Shown here piece by piece: positions 5,601-9,990 of a stretch of 9,990 bases of DNA. How positions within the stretch are numbered: position 1 is the first letter of the stretch; every line of letters starts with the position of its first letter. The position numbers and the translations under genes were made by a program. The notes beneath the pieces were generated by a model, which ran no database searches, was not told where the DNA came from, and was given only the letters and a program-made list of their open reading frames with translations. This DNA comes from Caldisericota bacterium. GTDB taxonomy: Bacteria > Caldisericota > Caldisericia > Cryosericales > Cryosericaceae. The DNA is taken from assembly GCA_026390285.1 (NCBI GenBank), contig JAPLGH010000068.1, positions 1 through 9,990 on the forward strand, read 5' to 3'.

Positions 5601-7094
5601 GTGGCCAGATACATTTTGGGTATTGATCAGGGAACTACGGGCACCAAAGTGGTGCTCTTTGACCAGAACTCGAACATCGTGGGCTCCGCCTACAGCGAGT
5701 TCACGCAGTATTTCCCAAAACCAGGCTGGGTGGAACACGACGCCAATGAGATCTGGGAGGTCACAATGAAGGTCGCAGCCGAGGCTCTGCAGGCTGCCCA
5801 TGCATCTCCGAAGGACATTGTGGCCATCGGCATTACCAATCAGAGGGAGACCACGACCTTTTGGGACAAGAAGACAGGCGTTCCGGCAGCGCGGTCCATC
5901 GTCTGGCAGGACCGGCGTTCGCTGGACATCTGTGAGCGCCTGATCGCCAAGGACAGAGAGGGCATCGAGGCACGGAATGGGGCTATCATTGTCCCCAACG
6001 CCGCAGCAACCAAGATCTACTGGCTGATGCACAACAACGAGGTCATTCGGAAGGGCGTGGCTGAGGGCCGGCTGATCTATGGCACCATCGACACCTGGCT
6101 GGTCTGGAAGCTCTCAGGCGGGGCGGCACATGTCACAGACCACAGCAACGCTGCAGTGACACTGCTGCTGGACGAACGCAAACTGGAGTACGACAAGTGG
6201 ATTCTGGACGAGCTGGAGATCCCGCGGAGCATTCTGCCAGAGCTGCGCAGCTCCAGTGAGGTTTACGCGTACACTGACCCTGACGTTTTCTTTGGAGTGC
6301 GTGTGCCGATCGCTGGCATCGCTGGAGACCAGCAGGCCGCTGCGTTTGGGCAGGCGTGTGTGACACCGGGTATGGTCAAGAATACCTACGGCACGGGATT
6401 GTTCATGATCATGAACACCGGGAAGAAGTACGTTCCTGCCGCCAAGGGCATGATGTCGGAGGCTCTGTGGACGATCAAGGGCCAAACCACCTATGGGATT
6501 GAGGCCATCGCCGACGTTGGCGGTGCGGCTGTACAGTGGTTACGGGATGGATTGGGAATCATCAAGGAGGCATCAGAAGCCGAGGAGCTGGCTGCCCAGG
6601 TCGAGGACACCATGGGGGTTTATTTTGTGCCTGCCTTTGTGGGGCTGGGGGCTCCGTATCTGGACTCGTATGCTCGCGGCAGCATGTTCGGCATTACACG
6701 GGGTACGACCAAGCAGCACATTGCCCGTGCAACTCTCGAGTCCATGGCTTACCAGACCCGTGATTTTGTGTCGACCATGGAGGACCTGTCGGGCGTGAAG
6801 GTGGCCGTACTCCGCGTCGATGGTGGCGCGGTCAAGAGCGATTTCATCTGCCAGTTCCAGGCGGACATTCTGGGTGTGCCCGTGGACCGGCCAGTGGTGA
6901 CCGAGACCACTGTGCTCGGGGCTGCGTACCTGGCCGGGCTGGCTTCGGGCTACTGGGAGTCGGTCGAGCAAATTGCAGCCAACTGGCGGCTGGACCGCCG
7001 CTTTGATCCCCAGATGCCTGCGGATCAGAGGGAGGAGCTCTACGCTGGCTGGCAGAAGGCGGCCAGACGTGCTGCTGGCTGGCTGAAGCAGTAA
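5601..7094 (+). CDS. glpK: GlpK-like FGGY-family carbohydrate kinase (glycerol kinase annotation)
   Basis: A full-length 497-residue FGGY kinase closest to glycerol kinase, which makes sn-glycerol 3-phosphate from glycerol and ATP in the cytoplasm. It has the N-terminal phosphate loop GIDQGTTGTK (7-16), PKPGWVEHD (39-47), NQRETT with R82/E83, the catalytic D243 in GIAGDQQAA, NTYGTG (261-266), the FGGY-type GLGAPYLDSYARG (348-360) and RVDGGA (405-410). One conserved glycerol contact is changed: where E. coli GlpK has Tyr135 in PYFSGTK, this protein has PNAAATK (N133). The nearby W of APYWDP is Leu. It may therefore use another polyol or a modified glycerol. GTG start with a good ribosome binding site; probably cotranscribed with the amidohydrolase. 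No transporter or GlpD accompanies it. Confidence 0.9.
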   Translation: MARYILGIDQGTTGTKVVLFDQNSNIVGSAYSEFTQYFPKPGWVEHDANEIWEVTMKVAAEALQAAHASPKDIVAIGITNQRETTTFWDKKTGVPAARSIVWQDRRSLDICERLIAKDREGIEARNGAIIVPNAAATKIYWLMHNNEVIRKGVAEGRLIYGTIDTWLVWKLSGGAAHVTDHSNAAVTLLLDERKLEYDKWILDELEIPRSILPELRSSSEVYAYTDPDVFFGVRVPIAGIAGDQQAAAFGQACVTPGMVKNTYGTGLFMIMNTGKKYVPAAKGMMSEALWTIKGQTTYGIEAIADVGGAAVQWLRDGLGIIKEASEAEELAAQVEDTMGVYFVPAFVGLGAPYLDSYARGSMFGITRGTTKQHIARATLESMAYQTRDFVSTMEDLSGVKVAVLRVDGGAVKSDFICQFQADILGVPVDRPVVTETTVLGAAYLAGLASGYWESVEQIAANWRLDRRFDPQMPADQREELYAGWQKAARRAAGWLKQ

Positions 7095-7149
7095 GCTGGG
7101 ACTCCGTTGCATTATGGAACAGCGCGCGGCAGGGCTCTTCCAAAGTCAG

Positions 7150-7506
7150 CCAGGGAGAGGGTCTCGTGGGGAAGCACCTCTCGCCTTGGACCAAAGGGCT
7201 CGGGGGGACTAGGATCACCCGCTTCCCATACGTGCGGAGCAGGTAGGCTGCATAGGGAGGACTGGAGCCTGTGGTGGCACAGAACTCCCGTAGCATGACT
7301 CCTTTCTCCTTCTTGCGGGCACGGAGGTACCGCAGGGCCACCTCTCTTCCGACATGCTGTCTCTCTTGCATGGATAACGCCATGATGCTGTTCCTTTCCC
7401 ACATGCCCACACAAGGATGTCAGCATCATGGCTACCTCCTCTCGTTTCACGATGATTTCTTCGGGATGGGGTGGAGGGAGTTCACGATGACTGAAGATGA
7501 TGCAAC
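7150..7506 (-). mobile_element. Left-end fragment of the same DDE-type IS (copy C, inverted) with truncated transposase
   Basis: In reverse orientation this repeats the left end and leader of copy B without the IS110 insertion: the terminal GTTGCATCATCT (7506-7495), two TCATCGTGAA words (about 7490-7481 and 7455-7446), a ribosome binding site and then a transposase start at 7383 (MALSMQERQHVGREVALRYL, then KKEKGVMLREFCATTGSSPP). Similarity ends near 7150, within a few bases of where copy B diverges (about 3433). The frame runs on antisense through the kinase 3' end without family similarity. It has no catalytic domain and no right end, so it is immobile by itself. Confidence 0.75.
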
Positions 7507-7685
7507 GCGGACTTGACATGGCTCATGTACATCTTGCAGTGGAAAACAATGTCTTGAAAGAGTTAGTGCTGGAGAAACGCCCTTCGATGTGGTGTTCCCC
7601 TACGAAAAGCAGGACGAAGCAATGCACGCTATTTGATCATACGATTTGCGGTCATGGCACCTATTAAAAAGAGGAGGAATCACAA
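7507..7685 (+). other. Short gene-poor gap with a possible gene fragment
   Basis: One frame ending at TGA 7634-7636 reads SAGETPFDVVFPYEKQDEAM and HAI, which has the composition of a real protein C-terminus, perhaps cut off by IS copy C. An overlapping frame, ATG 7518 to TAA 7665-7667, gives an unconvincing 49-residue peptide. I recognise neither. AGGAGGA at 7672-7678 is the ribosome binding site of the next gene. Confidence 0.3.
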
Positions 7686-8504
7686 ATGGCAACTTTCAAG
7701 ACCAACGACGGCGTAGAAATCTATTATGAAGTAACTGGCAAAGGCAAGCCTCTCTTTATGCTTCCCGGCTGGACCTGCACCACAAAGTTCTGGCAGAAGA
7801 ACGTAGCCGAGCTCTCCAAGACCTGCAAGGTCATCCTCATGGATATGCGCGGCCACGGCGAATCCGAAAAGGTAATGCACAGCCACCGCATCTCCCGCTA
7901 CGCAATGGACGTCAAGAACCTGTTCGACTACCTCGACGTTTCGGACGTTACCGTGCTCGGCTGGTCCATGGGTGCTTCCGTACTGTGGAGCTACATTGAG
8001 CTTTTCGGCAACTACAGGCTCAAGGGTCTTGTGAGCGTGGATCAGGCTCCCTTGCAGTACACCGGTCCCGACTGGACATGGGGTCAGAACGGCTGCTACG
8101 ATGTGGAAATGTTCATCCGGCTCTGCTACGACATAAAGTACAACCCCCGTGCCGTGGCCGAAGGTCTTGCATACGCCTGTCTGCACCACACCCCTGACGC
8201 CGAAGAAGTCAAGTTCATTGCGGATGAGATTTCCAAGTGCCCGCCATATGTCCGCATAGAAGTAATGCGTGACCATACCAACCTCGACTGGCGCGATTTC
8301 ATACCGCAGATCACCCTTCCCGCACTCGTGTGCGTTGCAAGGCACAGCAACGTGTTCGCGTGGCAGGGCAGCTCATGGGTCGGCGAAAACATCCCCGGCG
8401 CAAAGACTGAGTTCTTTGAGAATTCGGGCCACATGTTGTTCTGGGAAGAACCCGACAAGTTCAACAAGGTCGTCGGCGATTTCGTCAGCGGAATCAACGC
8501 GTAA
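7686..8504 (+). CDS. Alpha/beta hydrolase
   Basis: A 272-residue soluble alpha/beta-hydrolase-fold enzyme, probably an esterase or related hydrolase with unknown substrate. The nucleophile elbow GWSMGA places Ser94; PGWT (27-30) is the usual oxyanion-hole segment; MRGHGES (54-60) is the family loop; NSGHMLFWEEP gives the catalytic His249. The acid usually found after strand 7 is not in its normal place: that segment reads CVARHSNVFAWQ. D119 in SVDQAP, after strand 6, is a candidate replacement, as in some haloalkane-dehalogenase relatives. The start is supported by AGGAGGA (7672-7678), seven bases away. It ends 15 bases before a clear terminator hairpin, so it looks like its own transcription unit. 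It has no evident functional tie to the broken glycerate kinase that follows. Confidence 0.9.
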   Translation: MATFKTNDGVEIYYEVTGKGKPLFMLPGWTCTTKFWQKNVAELSKTCKVILMDMRGHGESEKVMHSHRISRYAMDVKNLFDYLDVSDVTVLGWSMGASVLWSYIELFGNYRLKGLVSVDQAPLQYTGPDWTWGQNGCYDVEMFIRLCYDIKYNPRAVAEGLAYACLHHTPDAEEVKFIADEISKCPPYVRIEVMRDHTNLDWRDFIPQITLPALVCVARHSNVFAWQGSSWVGENIPGAKTEFFENSGHMLFWEEPDKFNKVVGDFVSGINA

Positions 8505-8519
8505 TTAGAATTCATTGCG

Positions 8520-8555
8520 GTGGCACAGGCGGTTTTCTGTCTGTGCCACTTCTTT
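8520..8555 (+). terminator. Rho-independent terminator after the alpha/beta hydrolase
   Basis: GTGGCACAG (8520-8528) pairs perfectly with CTGTGCCAC (8541-8549) around a 12-base loop, followed by TTCTTT. Its position, 15 bases after the hydrolase stop and before the next gene, fits an intrinsic terminator with a modest T-tract. Confidence 0.7.
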
Positions 8556-8573
8556 GCACGAAGGACTTCCATA

Positions 8574-8875
8574 ATGAAACTGCTCTTTGCGCCCGACTCC
8601 TACAAAGGCTCGCTTTCCGTAGACGAAGTATGCGCAATACTTTGGGCCGCTGCTGCAGAGTGCATGCCAAACGTACAGTGCAAATCACTGCCCATTGCCG
8701 ATGGCGGCGAAGGCATGGTGCGCGGGCTGCTTGCGGCGTGCGGCGAGCTTATCTCGTGCCGCGCAACAGACCCGTTGGGCGAAGGCATAACCGCGCAGTA
8801 CGCCATACTCCCGGACGGTTCTGCCGCCATAGAGATGGCCGCCGCATCTGGGCTGCCGCTCGTTCCCAAAGGACG
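8574..8875 (+). pseudogene. Glycerate kinase, 3'-truncated
   Basis: The N-terminal quarter of a glycerate 2-kinase of the GarK/GlxK family, which phosphorylates D-glycerate with ATP. The frame opens MKLLFAPDSYKGSLSVDEV at ATG 8574 and includes the family blocks PIADGGEGMVRGLLAA and AIEMAAASGLPLV. Normal proteins have about 370-380 residues. Here similarity ends near residue 100 (about 8875), and the frame continues as unrelated sequence (RFFVSSRSLVFLK onward) to a stop at 8991-8993. The remainder was probably removed by rearrangement with the mobile material to the right. There is no strong ribosome binding site. The product could not bind both substrates, so it is called a pseudogene although the remaining frame is open. 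Confidence 0.85.
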
Positions 8876-9127
8876 GTTTTTTGTTTCTTCAAGAAGCCTT
8901 GTCTTTTTGAAGATCTCAATACCCCAGTTGACCAAATACACGACTAAGCCACCTGAATCTTCACCTTCTGCAGGGTCACCGTGGATGGGTTAGTATCATT
9001 TTGCGTCATCCCATCGTCCCGAGGAAAAGACAAGGATGCCCCCTCGACAACAAGCACCGAGAGGAGACAAAATGAAGCCCCAACATTGGGGCTACGGTCA
9101 ACAGTGAACGCCTTGGAAGAATGAACC
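8876..9127 (-). pseudogene. Junction region with the start of a small minus-strand gene and a hairpin
   Basis: A minus-strand frame from ATG 9006-9008 region to the stop at 8944-8946 reads MTQNDTNPSTVTLQKVKIQVA. It resembles the N-termini of phage tail-assembly (tail chaperone) proteins, which often start with a short TVTLxKPI segment, but it stops after 21 residues. This resemblance is from memory and weak. An inverted repeat TCTTCAA (8886-8892) with TTGAAGA (8907-8913) lies close to the point where the glycerate kinase breaks off. Nothing else is supported here. Confidence 0.3.
9072..9093 (-). terminator. Perfect hairpin, terminator-like on the minus strand
   Basis: AGCCCCAA (9076-9083) pairs fully with TTGGGGCT (9086-9093). 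Read on the minus strand it is followed by TCATTTTGTC, a partial T-run. It lies 35 bases past the stop of the minus-strand gene remnant at 9128, a fitting place for a terminator. Confidence 0.5.
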
Positions 9128-9396
9128 CTAGAGCTCAAGCCCCCTGTCATCTAGCTCACGTTCCGCATTTCGGTCCACATCTTCTTCTAGCGCTTCCTGC
9201 CAATCTTCTTCTAGCGCTTCCTGCTGCACCTGCTGTATTCGTTCCAAATAGCGGAGGTAATTGAAGTAATCCTTGACTTTAAGAGGTTCTGAGCCTCATA
9301 GTTATAAGGATTATAGGGACTATAAGAACATGTTCTATTCCACGGGCATTCCCTACACGTTCCGATTGGCTTGTCCTCATCCATTGCTGCCTCCGT
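9128..9396 (-). pseudogene. Small acidic protein gene with one frameshift, unidentified
   Basis: On the minus strand, ATG at about 9384 follows CGGAGG and opens MDEDKPIGTCRECPWNRTCS, then YSPYNPYNYEAQNLLK. Near 9280 the frame must shift by one base to continue KVKDYFNYLRYLERIQQVQQ, EALEEDWQEALEED and NAERELDDRGLEL, ending at TAG 9128-9130. Restored, it is about 85 residues: a Cys-containing head (CRECPWNRTC) and a helical, strongly acidic tail with an eight-residue duplication (QEALEED W). The coherent composition on both sides of the shift suggests a once-real gene. I do not recognise the family. Small size and tight packing with upstream remnants fit a phage or mobile element, which is inference. 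Confidence 0.5.
9179..9224. repeat. In-frame 24-base tandem duplication
   Basis: A 22-base stretch (9179-9200) recurs exactly at 9203-9224, a 24-base period. It encodes the doubled acidic peptide QEALEEDW in the minus-strand gene remnant, so the reading frame is kept. The identity of the two copies points to a recent duplication. Confidence 0.85.
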
Positions 9397-9490
9397 CAAG
9401 CATCACCTTCAAGAGCAGGATTGTGCCCAAGGGAATTCTCTACGTGCCCACGTTTCATGATGGGGCAAGAGCAGGACCTTTTGCAAGTCG

Positions 9491-9714
9491 CTACCGCTCC
9501 CTGTGAGCGGCAAGCGTCCGTTCGTAGTCCGCCCGTGCAGCCTTGACCGTCCTATCTAGGTAGTCTTCGAGATGCCCGAGCTTGCGGTCCAGGGGGTAGG
9601 ACTCTCCGCCTGGAGTCGTTCTTTGATCTCGTCATCACTGGCGTGGATTGCCACCTGCGCGAACGCAAACTTGTAGTCGGTTTTGCTGTCGTCTCCGTCC
9701 GTGTCGTAACGCGT
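9491..9714 (-). pseudogene. Unidentified helical protein gene, frameshifted
   Basis: On the minus strand the sequence reads TRYDTDGDDSKTDYKFAFAQ, VAIHASDDEIKERLQAES from about 9712 to 9605. A one-base shift then leads into YPLDRKLGHLEDYLDRTVKA, ARADYERTLAAHRER and a TAG at 9491-9493; the unshifted frame stops at 9556-9558. Past that TAG the frame continues RLAKGPALAPS to a TGA whose ATGA overlaps a further short frame (MKRGHVENSLGHNPALEGDA). No start codon is visible: the upstream side runs into the IS-end repeats at 9715. The coiled, charged sequence is coherent but not one I recognise. The overlap of stop and start suggests a compact phage-like gene array. Confidence 0.45.
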
Positions 9715-9780
9715 GTTGCATCATCTACGAATCATCGTGAACGTGTGAGTCATTGCATCATCAAGAATCATAGCGAAATG
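9715..9780 (+). repeat. Tandem pair of IS-end-like repeats (copy D)
   Basis: 9715-9742 has GTTGCATCATCT then AATCATCGTGAAC, matching the left ends of copies B and C. 9752-9780 is a degenerate second unit: ATTGCATCATC then AATCATAGCGAAAT, at a 37-base period. No transposase follows. It may be the stump of a fourth copy, or a solo transposase-binding array. It separates two minus-strand gene remnants. Confidence 0.55.
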
Positions 9781-9988
9781 GTCCGTCGTGTCACGGCTCC
9801 GAGGGAGATGTCCTGGCTGGTTGTCCCGAGGAGCCGTGCCTGGAGGATGCCGATGTCCCGTTGCAGGGAGAGGGGACCGATCTCCCCCAGCTGACGCAGG
9901 AGCCGCGCTGTTGCCTGATCAGTAACTTCTGGGGCCTGCAGGAGTCGGTGCAGGGGAGTCTGGGGGTGAAGCGGATCCCATGGGCATC
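9768..9988 (-). CDS. C-terminal part of an unidentified protein, cut by the window edge
   Basis: A minus-strand frame enters near the window end and runs to TGA at 9768-9770. Its most protein-like part reads LHRLLQAPEVTDQATARLLR, QLGEIGPLSLQRDIGILQAR and LLGTTSQDISLGAVTRRTIS. It is rich in Leu, Arg and Gln, with probable amphipathic helices. The last residues lie within the IS-end-like repeat, so the natural C-terminus may have been replaced. I do not recognise the family, and the start lies outside the window or was lost. It is read in the same direction as the remnants at 9491-9714 and 9128-9396. Confidence 0.4.
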   Translation of the reverse strand, partial: CPWDPLHPQTPLHRLLQAPEVTDQATARLLRQLGEIGPLSLQRDIGILQARLLGTTSQDISLGAVTRRTISL

Positions 9989-9990
9989 AC

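Noticed and set aside
5079..6032. Long minus-strand frame of 317 residues opposite the amidohydrolase end and kinase start
   Set aside because: It spans two well-supported genes in antisense, has no recognisable motif and a Cys/His-rich composition typical of a shadow frame.
6573..7410. Minus-strand frames opposite the kinase 3' end, one joined to the IS fragment
   Set aside because: Only the part above about 7150 resembles a transposase; the rest is antisense to an intact kinase.
3100..7506. A functional composite transposon
   Set aside because: Both flanking IS copies lack the catalytic domain and copy C has only one end, so current mobility is unlikely; only past movement is proposed.
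7513..7541. TTGACA at 7513-7518 as a promoter for the alpha/beta hydrolase
   Set aside because: No acceptable -10 box lies 16-18 bases downstream.
1..9990. CRISPR array, tRNA or rRNA genes
   Set aside because: No regularly spaced repeats with unique spacers, no cloverleaf-like sequence and no conserved rRNA segments were seen on either strand.

Overview
The window is an accessory region of a bacterial genome. Shine-Dalgarno sites, a sigma70-type promoter and insertion sequences of the IS30 and IS110 families all point to Bacteria. The gene content fits an anaerobic heterotroph, but nothing visible fixes the species or phylum. Five reasonably intact genes sit between insertion-sequence (IS) remnants and broken genes: a SAM methyltransferase, an IS110 transposase, an amidohydrolase, a GlpK-like FGGY kinase and an alpha/beta hydrolase.

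Left part (1-3800). The right end of an IS whose body lies outside the window (1-119) abuts a 5'-truncated, frameshifted IS30 transposase (126-936). A methyltransferase follows on the minus strand (1086-1772). Next is a second copy of the first IS (about 1814-3799), an internally deleted relic of a DDE-type element. An IS110-family element (about 1861-3108) is inserted in its 5' leader. The IS110 transposase is full length but has Asn where the first catalytic Asp is expected. Its upstream leader is rich in inverted repeats and is the likely bridge-RNA locus.

Middle (3800-7510). A good promoter just inside the IS boundary precedes a probable two-gene operon: a YtcJ-type amidohydrolase, then a GlpK-like kinase with an altered glycerol pocket. 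Hydrolysis followed by phosphorylation of a released polyol is a plausible job for the pair, but the substrate is unknown. A third fragment of the same IS, inverted and cut at nearly the same internal point as the left copy, closes this segment at 7150-7506.

Right part (7510-9990). An alpha/beta hydrolase with its own ribosome binding site and terminator is followed by the first quarter of a glycerate kinase, which breaks off near 8875. From there to the window end no intact gene remains. The minus strand carries fragments of several small, tightly packed genes with frameshifts, reminiscent of a decayed phage or other mobile module, interrupted by a tandem pair of IS-end repeats (9715-9780).
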